A program made the translations under genes and the position numbers. A stretch of 64,000 nucleotides of DNA, from positions 1,713,493-1,777,492 of the forward strand of contig OX030958.1 of assembly GCA_943735955.1 (NCBI GenBank), read 5' to 3'. Below, one piece after another: positions 10,900-22,370 of this stretch; position 1 is the first letter of the stretch; the number at the start of each line of letters is the position of its first letter. The notes beneath the pieces were generated by a model that worked only from the letters and a program-made list of their open reading frames with translations, was not told the DNA's origin and made no database searches. This stretch comes from Piscicola geometra (lineage: Eukaryota > Annelida > Clitellata > Hirudinida > Piscicolidae).

Positions 10900-11539
10900 T
10901 AGAGAACGACCGAAATTCGGTTCGGTTTCGGTTTCAGCGCCGAAATTGCCAATTTTCTTAGTTTCGGCCATTTTTCGGTTTCGGCCGAATCTAATTTTAC
11001 AATTTCGGCCATTTTTCGGTTTCGGCCGAAAATAATTTTGTAATTTTGGCTCGATTTCGGTTTCGGCCGAAATGGATCTCATATTTACCGAAAAACCGAA
11101 ATTTTTATTTATTTATGTAGTTTATCTGATATATCTGTATCCTCAATTGAACTATTAAATTCGGATTCGATTCTCTATTAGATATCTATTAGTTTTTGTG
11201 GTTGATTGATTTATGGGTGTCATCAGACTAATTATTCGAATAACATATACAAGCATCTGGAACAAAAATTATGAATATGATATTTAAGTAAATTGGGATA
11301 CATTCAATGATAATATTTAACAAAACAATTGTTTAAAAAATGTTATTGTCAAAAGTAAGTATCTGTATATCCTCAATCGAACTCGAATGATTAAGTTTTG
11401 GTTCGATTCTCATCTTTATTAGATATCTATTAGATGTGATGGGAAAGTTAAATGCATCTTTGGCAATGATCCAGAGGGTCGATTTATTAGAGGTACACAC
11501 ACACACAAACACACACACACATACACACACACACACACA

Positions 11540-11618
<79 letters not shown>

Positions 11619-12107
11619 TATTCGAATAAGATATACAAGCATGTGGAATTCTAGATATCCATGCTTTGAAAAACACTGTATATAAGTCGAAAGAACGAGA
11701 AGATTTGGCTTCGATTAATTAATTTAAAAATAAATTGTGAGAATGTCGTTGAATCCTATTTGGAAGTTTTTTTTACAAAATGTCAGTCTGCAAAGCCTGT
11801 CAAAAAAAAAATTTTTTTGTTGAAAAACTTTTTTTTTGCTTAAAATATACGCTTGTTTGGATTTACTTATTAAACTGGCATTGTCATCATTAAATACTAT
11901 TTTTTCATTTTTAATAAAAGTTGGGAAAAATTTCGGTTTCGGCTTCGGTTTCGGCCGAAAATCTGCTTACAATTTCGGTTTAATTTCGGTTTCGGCCGAA
12001 ATTTGATATTCAATTTCGGCTTAATTTCGGTTTCGGCCGAAAATAGGATTTTAATTTCGGCCTAATTTCGGTTTCGGCCGAAATAAAAATATCTGTTTCT
12101 GTCTCTA
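10900..12107. mobile_element. hAT #4, non-autonomous, with TTTCGG-rich ends
   Basis: Begins TAGAGAACGACC and ends GTCTCTA, flanked by a perfect 8-bp target duplication GTTTTTTC (10892-10899 and 12108-12115), the hAT hallmark. Each end has a block of about 170-200 bp made of repeated TTTCGGTTTCGGCCGAAA units (10908-11100 and 11935-12085). The interior holds an imperfect direct duplication (11115-11265 and 11355-11655), the second copy interrupted by a CA microsatellite. No transposase, so mobilisation would need a partner in trans. Confidence 0.9.
11501..11617. repeat. (CA)n microsatellite
   Basis: A nearly pure CA array inside the interior duplication of hAT #4. Confidence 0.97.
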
Positions 12108-12951
12108 GTTTTTTCCTTATTCATCTTCACTCATTCAACCCTAACAGAAATTCAAAGGGCTTGAAGAGATATGAGCTAAATAAAAAAAGGTACATCCTAT
12201 GTGCACCAGCAGCAGCAGAAGAGACCAGTAAGAGAATGGAGCAGCCTATGGCCTGTTGGGTTTGAAAGTGACTTGCCCACTAACAGTGAAATAGGTCTAC
12301 TTTTTCAACATCATGACACTGTTTTATCATTTTTTCAAACTCATTATAAATTTAATTTAACTACTCATTTTGTATCATAGTAGCTGACATTGATAAAAAT
12401 AAGATTAAAAAAACATGTCAGGATTATTCAAGAATAAATATTCTGACTGCTGATAGGCAAAATAAAATACCCTATAATTATTAGACATTTTTCCCTATAG
12501 TAAAAAATGCTGATGACTTCTAGTTCTCTGACCAATATTATGGCAACACTTTTTCATTAAACAATTTGACAATATCTGTAACTTTTCATTTCTAAAATTT
12601 TGAGTTTAATAAAGTGGTTAAAACTTATTTTTTGAATGATTTTTATTATGTGAAAATATTTGACATTGCTGAGTTGAATTTGTTAAAGCTGCAAAGGATA
12701 TGCTGCAAGTTTGAGCAATAAATCATATCGATGGAAATTTTTTCCACTTTGATTGTTTCCATCTTCTTTATTTAAGTTATAATAATTTTCTAAAAGTAAA
12801 TAAGCCATAATTATTGTTTATTTTACGATATATCTCGCATCAAATAGTTGCCGAAATAATAAAAATAATATGGCCGCCTTTAGTTATTGTTATTTTTATT
12901 CTGTCGTACATACACCAGCTGATTTTTAGTAAATAAACATGCACTCGTCCA

Positions 12952-13086
12952 TTAAGTGTGAAAATATCTTCCGTTATTTTACTATCATATTTATTATTAA
13001 GTATTTTATAGGTTTCGATCATGTCCCCTCGAAGTCTTCGGTATTTTAATGTTGGTAATTTAATTACTTTGAGTTTATCGTTGTAA
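12952..13086 (-). mobile_element. LINE fragment b2: RT C-terminal region
   Basis: On minus it reads TYNDKLKVIKLPTLKYRRLR and then GDMIETYKILNNKYDSKITE. The LKLPTL.YRR.RGD+IE.YKIL motif is typical of the C-terminal part of CR1-like LINE ORF2. It continues fragment b3 (14304) across hAT #3 and is separated from b1 by element X. Confidence 0.85.
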
Positions 13087-13094
13087 GTCATGTC

Positions 13095-14295
13095 CAGTGA
13101 TTTTGCAGTTCGGATTTTTCCGTTTAAGTTCAAGTTACAGTTATGAAAAATTTAATTTTTCAGTTACTATTCAAGTTACAGTTATGCAAATTTTAATTTT
13201 TCAGTTACTATTTCAGTTACAAGATGGAAAAAAATGAATTTTTATTTTTAATACAGCCCAAATTAATTTTTAAAAGTCAAATTATTTAAAAGATATAAAA
13301 ATATATTATTCATAATATATGCTGTTCATTTTCATAAATGTCTTAAATTCCAGATTTTTGCTGAGGCGATTTTTTCCCTTGCAGTTAGGTCTCCGCACAC
13401 TTAAAACACCCTTTCAACAGCTGAAACAATGTCTTGCGCAAAAGAGGCTAATAATCTAGGGTACTCAATAATCTAAGAGCTAACATCTCTCCTGTATGTG
13501 AATGAGACACAGAATGAACCTGAATTGCACGACGCATTGATGGATTATAAAAGGATGCTGAGATCCCGATACGTGAAACTGTAAGACCCTTCTTAGTCCA
13601 GCAATCCATGCTAATGACAACGCGATGTCTAGTTTGAAGATCTTTACGAATTCGATCTTCTAGATTGTTCTTATATTCTTTTATCAAATAAATCATTTTC
13701 TCTGAACCTAATTGATAGAAATTGCGTATATTTACGACTGTTTAATTGAAATTATTTAAATGGCTTAAAAATTATGCTCATCACTTGGTAAATAATATTT
13801 TAAAATGTTAATACGTAAATAATTATCAACTACAGTGGTAACTTTCTCCTTATAATTATCATCCTCTTCTAAAACCTGACATACGCTTTTATCGCATGAA
13901 GCTTCGTAAATAAAATAGGCCCATACGGCATTTTCTTGTTTTCTGCCGCTATTAACTTTAAACATTTTATAAAAATTTGTATAAATCAACGGGTCATAAA
14001 AAATTAACTATGTAAAAGTTTTATAGTAAAAAACTAAATTAATATAATCGGACTCGAAGAATAAAATAAATTAATCTTATTATTGCTCAAAAGCCGCCAA
14101 TGTTTTATCTTGTAGCGTTTCCCATTTTTTAAGTAGATATTTTTTAGTTACTATTCAGTTAGTATTCTTGTTTTTCAGTTTCTATTTCAGTTACAGTTAT
14201 GCATTGAATTACAGTTAAAGTTACAGTTAACTGATTCATATTTTTCAGTTAATTTATCATTTCAGTTACAGTTACAGTTAACTAGAACAACACTG
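13095..14295 (-). mobile_element. hAT #3, internally deleted, inserted in LINE
   Basis: Ends are CAGTGATTTTGCAG and the reverse complement of CAGTGTTGTTCTAG, with a perfect 8-bp target duplication GTCATGTC (13087-13094 and 14296-14303). Subterminal regions carry many CAGTTACAGTTA motifs at both ends. Minus-strand coding relics remain: a BED-like start (SGRKQENAVWAYFIYE near 13900) and a transposase block (MDCWTKKGLTVSRIGISASF, then HSHTGEMLALRLL near 13470-13610). Most of the catalytic core and the C-terminal dimerisation region are missing. Removing the element restores the LINE reading. Confidence 0.92.
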
Positions 14296-14303
14296 GTCAT
14301 GTC

Positions 14304-14382
14304 TTTTAGATAAGGTAGCATTTTTGTAGCCCTTCTTAGTACATTTTCTATGCAATCAATTTGATTTTTCAATGAAGGACTC
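14304..14382 (-). mobile_element. LINE fragment b3
   Basis: On minus it reads SPSLKNQIDCIENVLRRATK then MLPYLKD, matching the WSP..K.DI..IE.VQRRATK.+P stretch of LINE RTs just N-terminal to fragment b2. It is cut at the Trp-Ser-Pro by the left terminal repeat of hAT #1. Confidence 0.85.
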
Positions 14383-14827
14383 CAGTGGCGCAACTAGGGT
14401 CTCGCAATTTTTCGAAAATCGATGAGTTTTTTTTGAGGGGGGGGGGGGGGTAATGGGATTTTCAATATTCCATAGGATAACAATATTTTCTCTGGATGGC
14501 CATCTCTTTATCTCACGAAACGTTTTATATATCAACACAGAACATAGCTATCCCACTAAAATAACACTAACATGTGACAAATTCTGGGAAAAAATAGAGC
14601 ACCATTAGACCTTAATTACAATTTTCCAAAATAGATGAGTTTTTTTGGTGGGGAAGTGAGCTTTTCAATTATACTAATTATTAAATAAAAATATTATTTA
14701 TATATTTTTAACAAATTCATTTTGAAAATAATCTTTTTAAAAAAATAAATTTTTCAATTTACGTTTCAAAGTTTAATGCATTTTTCGTTAATTTATTCGT
14801 AAGACTTTAGGCTGATGGCACTGTTTA

Positions 14828-15383
14828 TTTACTTAAATCAGCTGATGTATGGGCTCAAACAAGAACAAAAGGCGGCCATATTTTCTTCAAATTTCGACAA
14901 ACAATTTCAAGTAAGATATATCGTAAAAGAAACAACAAAATATTTAATTAAAGTCAAACAAAATTCATCGATGTGATTTATGGCTCGAACTTGCAGCATA
15001 TCCTTTGCAGCTTCAACGAATTCGAATCAGCAATGTCAAATCTGTTCACAGTATGAAAATCATATGCACACGTTGTTTAAAAATAAACTGCAAAGTCGTT
15101 CATAATCTTTAGACCTCCTTTACTTATTTTTATCGCTCAATGAGGTTGGTTTCATAGCCATTAAATATCTTTTAAGGCAGTAATTTTTCTTGCAAAGCCA
15201 AAAAGTTTAACTTGAGGCTCTTCTTCAAACTTTGTTGTGCACTCAGTTTCACTAAAACTTACCGGAATGATGAAGTTCGCTTCCAAAGTAACGTGTTTAT
15301 GCACTTGTTTATTGATGAAATAGTTTTTATTACCATACACCTATTTAAACAGCTGAGCGTGACGTCACAGGAAACTTTTCATA
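14828..15383. mobile_element. DNA element X, copy 2 (within hAT #1)
   Basis: In inverted orientation it shares long blocks with 10485-10790 and 12640-12945, such as GTGACGTCACGCTCAGCT, AAGGATATGCTGCAAGTT and CCTCATTGAGCGATAA. It lacks about 0.7 kb of the middle found in copy 1. Either an inserted element or the native leader of hAT #1; the shared edges favour an insertion. Confidence 0.6.
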
Positions 15384-15583
15384 TAGGCATTTTGTTAAAC
15401 TTTATATTTATCTCAAAAACAGAAGTGACAAAAATATTAACATTTATTAAATCGTTCGAAAAATATTTAATAATTTTTGTAAGCAGAAAAAGACGCAATT
15501 GTAGTACCAAAGATCCCAAATATAGTTTGCTACCATAGCAAGACATTCTTTCCGGTCTGAAACAGTTTATACTATAAGAACTC

Positions 15584-18339
15584 ATGGCTGATAGCGTTAA
15601 TTTTGATAATTTGTCTCAGTGTGGCAAAGCTGCTATTTTGCGTTCTGGTCCAATTAGGGTTACCCTGGATAAGCTACCAAAAAATAACCAGAATCGATCG
15701 TTTCAGCTTTCTTGGTACGATCGATTCAACTGGATTGAATATAATCCCCAGACTGCTGGTGCGCAGTGTTTTTATTGCAAGTTGCTAACAACTAGCAAAT
15801 CAAAAAATGACGAGTTCAGGTCTGGTGGTATAAATAACTGGAAAAAACTAATTGAAAAAGCGACAAAGCACGAATCAAGTGATGTGCACGTAAGGAGCTG
15901 CAAAGATGCCCAACGGATCATTCAATTTGATGACCAGGGTTGCTCGACGGTGAAAGAAAAAATTGTCAACGCCACGGAAGCTGATTAAGTCCGCAATAGA
16001 AAAGGCCTAACCATTCTCTTCAGCGTTGTTCGATGGTTAGCTATGGAGAATATAGCATTCCGTGGTCATCGCGGTACTGAAGGTCATTTCCGAAGTTTTC
16101 TTAAAAGTTTCAGGTCGTTCATGCCAGATTTAGATGATTTCATGAAAGCATGTTCGAAGAACGCTAATTACATGTCTTGGAAAATCCAGAATGATTTCAT
16201 AAAGATTGTTGATGAACTTACAGTTGAAGAAGTTTTGAAGCCAATCCTTCTGACAAAGAAACCATTCAGCGTAATAATGGATGAAACAACAGATGCTAGT
16301 ACCAAGATGCAAGTCGCTATCAGTATACGCTACACAAATGAAAAAACTGGTAAAAACAATAATTTTTTTAGATTAATTCTCAGTTTTCAATAGTTTATCA
16401 TGAGTGTTAAATTATGTTGAATTTTTTTTATAAAAAAAACATATTTTTTTTTACATTTATAAGTCAGCAAACAAATAATAATTAAGTTGTGTATAAATAT
16501 ACACTTTATATTTAAGAGCGCATAAGTTTTAAATGTGCTTATATTTTAAATTTAAACTTTGACAGGAATACCACAAGAACATCTTATAGCTATAGTGGAA
16601 ACTATTTCTTCAACTGGGGAAAGTCTTTCAACAATACTTATTGAAGTTCTAACAGAACTTGGCATTAACTTAGACCAGATGGTTGGCCAGGGCTATGATG
16701 GAAGAGCTAACATGCGGGGAGGAAAGCAAGGTGTGCAAGCCCGTATACGAGAGAATATCCACGGGCTATCTACACATGGTGCTGGTCCCAAAACCTACAG
16801 CTGGTTATGAGCCATGCAGCAGAGCAGAGTGCAGCAGCAATTTCATGTTTTGGCAAAATCCAGGATGTGTATTCATGTGTGTCGTCGTCAGCACAGCGGA
16901 CATCAATTATGGAAAGACACCTACTAGAAGAACTACCACAGATAGAGACAGGAGATGATAAAGCCAATGAGGTAAGATGCCAGACTTGTATGCTTATTTA
17001 GTTTATGCTCCATATCAGAAATCGTTTATAATAACTTAGTTTTATGTTATTAAATAAAATTACTATAGATTGTGCAGTCAAGTGAAGGAGAAATGGAAGA
17101 ATTAGACCAATTTTTTGAAAAAACTGAACTTCACAAAAAAGAAAAAATGTATCGTAGGCTTTTGTCAATCAGCAGTACTCGATTTATTGCTAGGACTAGA
17201 AATCTTCGTATATTTCACAACAAACTAACATGTATTAAAGATGCTTTATGTGAGATGGGATTGGGATCACTTTCAGAAACACTGGATGCAAAATTTCTGG
17301 CCACAGTGTCTACTCTCTACGCAATTCTATGTCCTATATCAGAATTAAGCCAAGCACTTCAAAGTCCAGTTTTAAATCTTGTGGGTGCTCAGAAGCATGT
17401 AAAGATGCTTCTTACGAGTTTATCACAGATGAGAACAGAGAAAGTGTTCAATGAAATTGTTCAAGACTCTGTATCATTGAAGAATTCGCCAAACAATAAA
17501 ATGAATATCCCAGAACCAGAAGGTATTATTATATTCAAAATATTGAGTTAATCAGAAAATATTAATTTAAAAGATTTTAATAATTATAATATTAATTATA
17601 GCCTAATCTAGTCTAATATACTCAGTCTAATGTCATGAAATCATTGAGATATCATTTATGCTATTAAGATGTAATCCGCGCTGGCCCTCAATAACTGATT
17701 CCATTTTTGATTTTCTATTTCCAATTAAATTCAGACAGACCCACAAGAAAACGTTTTCTACCATCAAATCTTACAGACTCTGTTGTATTGCAAGCTATGC
17801 CAATTTGGTCAATGCATAGCCATACAAAGACAACCCAACTGAAAATAGAAGAATACTACGAAATTATCGAGCTGGTTACTTATCAGATAACCAGTCGGTT
17901 CGACAACCCTGCCTTGGCTGCTCTTGATGCTTTGCAGAATGGGATAATGACTCCTGAGCTTTCGGAGCTATGCCTCCTTCATGGAAAGGATGCTGAAACA
18001 GTTCAAAGACAGCTCAAATTTACATCAACAAGTTTACGTGCGGATCAGTCTGATCCTAATGCATGTATCGAACTGCAAGAGCTCTTTTGTGCCACAAGCC
18101 TTCAGCCCGAGCTGCATTATATGCTCGATGTTGCTCTGACTCTGCCAGTTACTTCATCAGATGCAGAAAGAGCATTTTCGAAACTTCGGCTTATTAAAAG
18201 TCATCTTAGGACGACTGTGTCTGCATGTCGTTTACAAAGTTTATTGAGAATATCGGCTAACAAAACAACTACCGCACTTCTTCCAGTAAATGAAATGATC
18301 AAAAAATTTTCCCATACCGATCGAAAAATTATTTTTTAG
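15584..18339 (+). pseudogene. hAT transposase (ZMYM1/TTF-type zinc finger family), broken
   Basis: Four exons by reading frame and GT-AG sites: 15584-16349, 16566-16971, 17069-17522, 17735-18339. The N-terminus holds a TTF-type zinc-finger region (FQLSWYDRFNWIEY, CFYCKLL, W+K....H..S..H). Next comes the RNase H-like core start (FSVIMDETTDAST, about residue 230), then GYDGRANMRGGKQGVQARI, and finally the hAT dimerisation motif (LTLPVTSSDAERAFSKLRLI, about 18138-18197). Lesions: an in-frame TAA at 15986-15988, and a frameshift or deletion near 16795 that removes the usual C-H-x-LNL stretch. It would have cut and pasted the element; it cannot now make a full protein. Confidence 0.88.
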
Positions 18340-18673
18340 CTAAAAACACATCAAAATGTACTTCAAATTAAAATAAGTTAATTTTTTAAAGACTTTTTAG
18401 GATCTCATATCAAATATTTTTTATAATTTTCTCTTAATTGAAAAATTCATGACTATTTTACTATGCAACTTAGTTAGCCGTTTTTTTGTATCATTACTAA
18501 ACTATCTCAAGTTCTTTGTTATTTATAATGGTTAGTTTTGATTTATACCATTGAGTTTTTTTTCCTCGAAAGTGAGCCCCCCCAGCCATTTTTGCTGGTT
18601 GCGCCCCTGGATATAGTATATATACTACTTGTTGTTTGTAGGATATCTATGATCTATAGACTATAGTCTATAG

Positions 18674-21648
18674 CAGTGTTTCCCAACCTTTTTCAGTGTT
18701 GGCCTCCCTAAAAATGTCCTAATGGTAACTTGGCCTCCCCAAATCCCGTCGTCAATAATTGAGAAAAAAATCAATTTGTTATAACAATTTTTCTTCAGAA
18801 AGATTTAATTAAAATTAGCAATTTTCATAATAATAAGGTTTATGTAAGGTTTTTTAATTTATAAAATGTTATAATAATAATTGTCGTTTTTGTATAGCGC
18901 CCGGGCACGCAACTGAAGCGCTCTCACTACGTCGTAATGCAATAAACAAATAAAAATAATTATTATAGTAATGTTATTAAAAGGAAAGCAAAGAGTAGCA
19001 TGGAGTAATTTTTATGAGTGATAAGCTAAGTTAAAATAATGAGTTTTCAGTTTGGCTTTGAAAGTAGAAAATTGGTTGATGCTTCGAAGTGCAGGTGGAA
19101 GGGCATTCCAAGTTGTTGGAGCTGCGTGACGGAATGCTCTTTTTGAGATGTTGTTTGTAGTGGATTCTTGGTTGAGGAAAAGAGATGAAGATGAACGCAG
19201 TTGTTTGTTTGATGTTTTGTTAGTTATGAGTTTGCTGAGATATGACGGTATTGAAGTTTGAAGAATTTTGAATGTAGTGATGCCTATTTTAAAGGATATT
19301 CGAAAATCTATAAGAAGCCAGCGAAGTTTTATAAGATTATCATTTGATGACTAAACAAGGTGATGGCCTGTGTAATCACAATTGAGTGTTATTGAAGCTT
19401 AATGAGATGATTGTTGCTGTTTTCCATCACAGAGAAGATGAAATCGAGGTTCTGTATTAGAAAGAGATACCCTCATATCATTCGAGGCATCCAATCTATT
19501 TCTATCTTTAGTCTTGATAGATACTAATGTAGAAAACCCTTTTTCACATAAGTAGGTGGTCGAAAATGGAATCAGAGCTGCCATGGCTTTTTAAAATAAA
19601 TTTGGGTATATTTCTTTCAGACTGCACCAAAACTCTGCCAATCCTTTGGAATTGAATTCAGCTTTTACCAACTCTTTTGATCGAAGATCAATTAAATCTT
19701 CCTTTATTTCTTCTTCATCAGCAACACTATCCAAGCCAATAATGAACGGATTTCGTATCCAAAGATTATTTTCCAAATTTTTAGTATCAAAAGAACGCTC
19801 AAATGATAGTTGGAGAGTTGTGATATGTTGTATAATTTTTATTATTATTTCAACAGGCATTGATTTGTTTCCACTGCTACTTATAACATCAGCTAGGTAT
19901 GGAAAATTTGCAAGGTTTTCAGCTTCTACTCTTCTTTTGTACAATGAAAGCTTATTTAAAAATCCTACTAATTTTTCATTGGCGTCGATTATTGTCATTT
20001 CTGGTCCTTGCAAACAAAGATTAAATTCATTTAAGAGTGTGAACAGATCAGCTAAATATGCCATATTGACTATGAAATCAGTCTTCTCAAAGTCACCTGC
20101 TAACGTTTTTTCTTTTTCTTGCAAAAATGAAGACACCTCATCTTTCAGGTCCATTAGTCTTGAAAATACCTCTCCTTTGCTTAACCACCAATATGTGTAA
20201 TATAGCAAGACATCTTATTCAGACCAAGTTCTTGGCATAAAACTTTGAATAAACGATGGTTTACTGCTCTTGATCGTATAAAATTGACTATTTTGATCGC
20301 TGTAGACATGACTGACTGAAGCTTTGCTGGTAATGTCTTTACAGCTAGAGCATGGCGATGGAGCATGCAATGAGTTACAAGTGTCTGTGGAGAATTAACT
20401 TTGATTAAGGCAGCCAATCCAGATTTGTTACCAAACATACTTGTTGCTCCATCAGTACAGACTGAATGTAATTTTGTCAACCAACTAAATTCATTTCTTT
20501 CAAAGAAAGTTGCAATCATTTGAAAAACATCTGCAGCTTTACTAGTTGTCTGAAGTGGTTGGCAAAATAAAAATTCTTCTTTAATTTTAAAATTACATAC
20601 ATAACGAACATACACTAAAAGCTGGCAACACATTGATACATTTGTGGTTTTATCAAGTTGCATACCAAAATTAAAAGGACTACTTTCCAGTTCTGACATA
20701 ACTTGGTCCAAGATATCATTTGAAAGATCTGCTATTCTGGAACAAATAACATTATTAGAAAGTGGAATTTCTTCAACCTGTTTTCTTTCTTTGTTTCTAA
20801 GAATTAACTCCACCATTTCAAGTGCACAGGGTTTTATTAAGGTTTCTCCAATTGTATGTAGTTTTCTTTTTTTGGCAATCAAATAGGCAACTTTGTAAGA
20901 AGCCTCTTAAGTGGTTTCTTTGGTTGAGCAAATCCAACCTTTTTTAATGTTCCAGTGGCTTGAAATCTAGCTCGCTTCAGTTTGAAGGTATCCAGGTTGT
21001 CGTTGACATTTCCAGGATGTTTGGTTTCTAAGTGGTGGCGTAACTTTGCTGGTCTCATTCTATCATTACAATATACAATATACAATATACGCATAAGAAA
21101 CATTGTGGCTTTTCAGTGCCATCTTTTTCAGTAATAGTCGTGAATCCAAACGCAACGTAGGTTTCGTCATAGCAACGTTTTTCGACATTATTGAAAACTG
21201 AAAATGATAAAAAAACACATATTTTAAAAAGAACTGAAATAATTAAAAAATCACAAATATAAATTACCAGTTATGTTAGAAACAGCAGACCAAATTTTTT
21301 AGTTGATTTATTCAATTAATTGTCTTATTTTATTAATTTTATTGAAAAAGAAACTCATGCAGGGTATCTCAAATACGCGACAGAAAGAAAATGAGGGATT
21401 TATGAAAACAGAAATGTGCAAATCATTATTCAAATAAATACAATATGGAAAGCCGTTACGCAAAAACAATTTTCATATAGTCTTCGAAAAATCGTTTTTA
21501 GCATGATTAAAATTTTGTGATTTAACAAAACTTTATAAAATTATATAAATTTATAAAATACATGTAAATAGAACACCTTAGTTGGCCTCCCCTAAAAGAT
21601 CATTTGGCCTCCCTAAGGGAGGCCGGCCCCACCGGTTGGGAAACCCTG
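18674..21648 (-). mobile_element. hAT #2, ZBED5-like transposon with perfect target duplication
   Basis: Terminal repeats CAGTGTTTCCCAACC (18674) and the complement of CAGGGTTTCCCAACC (ending 21648) are flanked by an exact 8-bp duplication GTCTATAG (18666-18673 and 21649-21656). The total is 2975 bp. Its transposase lies on minus (about 21103 to 19399) and is damaged. A repeat-like block at about 18890-19380 (TATAGCGCCCGGGCACGCAA and on) may be a later insertion or the element's own 3' region. Confidence 0.93.
19399..21103 (-). pseudogene. hAT transposase (ZBED5/SCAND3-like), three lesions
   Basis: Domains in order: the end of a BED zinc finger (MRPAKLRHHLETKHPGNV near 21050), then EASYKVAYLIAKKRKLHTIG, then the core (NFGMQLDKTTNVSMCCQLLV near 20670; VCTDGATSMFGNKSGLAALI near 20430), then WWLSKGEVFSRLMDLKDEV near 20165, and the dimerisation end (ALIPFSTTYLCEKGFSTLVS near 19550). 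Lesions: a frameshift near 20912, a frameshift near 20200 and an in-frame TAA near 19587. The first BED cysteine pair is not recognisable. Order and spacing fit ZBED5-type proteins. Recent but defective. Confidence 0.88.
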
Positions 21649-21810
21649 GTCTATAGAATAATGTAGTCCAAAATATAATATTTGTAATAAAATAATAATA
21701 TTATATAATAATGTAATAATATAAATAAAAAATATCATAATATAATAATTTAATTAAATAATTTTTGAAAAAATTAGTAAAATAATTATTAAAATCATTA
21801 TTATAGAAAT

Positions 21811-22370
21811 AATATAATATAATATAATATAATATAATATAATATAATATAATATAATATAATATAATATAATATAATATAATATAATATAATATAATAT
21901 AATATAATATAATATAATATAATATAATATAATATAATATAATATAATATAATATAATATAATATAATATAATATAATATAATATAATATAATATAATAT
22001 AATATAATATAATATAATATAATATAATATAATATAATATAATATAATATAATATAATATAATATAATATAATATAATATAATATAATATAATATAATAT
22101 AATATAATATAATATAATATAATATAATATAATATAATATAATATAATATAATATAATATAATATAATATAATATAATATAATATAATATAATATAATAT
22201 AATATAATATAATATAATATAATATAATATAATATAATATAATATAATATAATATAATATAATATAATATAATATAATATAATATAATATAATATAATAT
22301 AATATAATATAATATAATATAATATAATATAATATAATATAATATAATATAATATAATATAATATAATAT
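21811..22370. repeat. (AATAT)112 perfect pentanucleotide array
   Basis: 560 bp of uninterrupted AATAT, 112 exact copies, about 150 bp beyond the right end of hAT #2. The minus-strand YYIIL open frame across it is an artefact of the repeat. Confidence 0.98.

Larger units (their letters stand above)
10478..12951. mobile_element. DNA element X, copy 1 (inserted in LINE)
   Basis: Short inverted ends TGGACAAGT (10478) and ACTCGTCCA (12951) are flanked by TTAAG at 10473-10477 and 12952-12956. It splits the LINE ORF between FTLN and RGNSLKL. Its two ends, 10485-10790 and 12640-12945, are related in inverted orientation to 14828-15383, so X occurs twice. It carries hAT #4 (10900-12107). No complete ORF is seen. 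The superfamily is unclear; the TTAA-containing flank allows piggyBac, but TIR phase is off by a base. Confidence 0.65.
14383..18609 (+). mobile_element. hAT #1, ZMYM-like transposon (decayed)
   Basis: Terminal inverted repeats are CAGTGGCGCAACTAGGG (14383) and the complement of CAGGGGCGCAACCAG (ending 18609). No matching 8-bp duplication is visible: the flanks are AAGGACTC and GATATAGT, so one flank was probably rearranged. The transposase runs on plus from 15584 to 18339 in four exons. An internal segment, 14828-15383, is a copy of element X. The right flank is a duplicate of 9903-9948. Confidence 0.88.
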
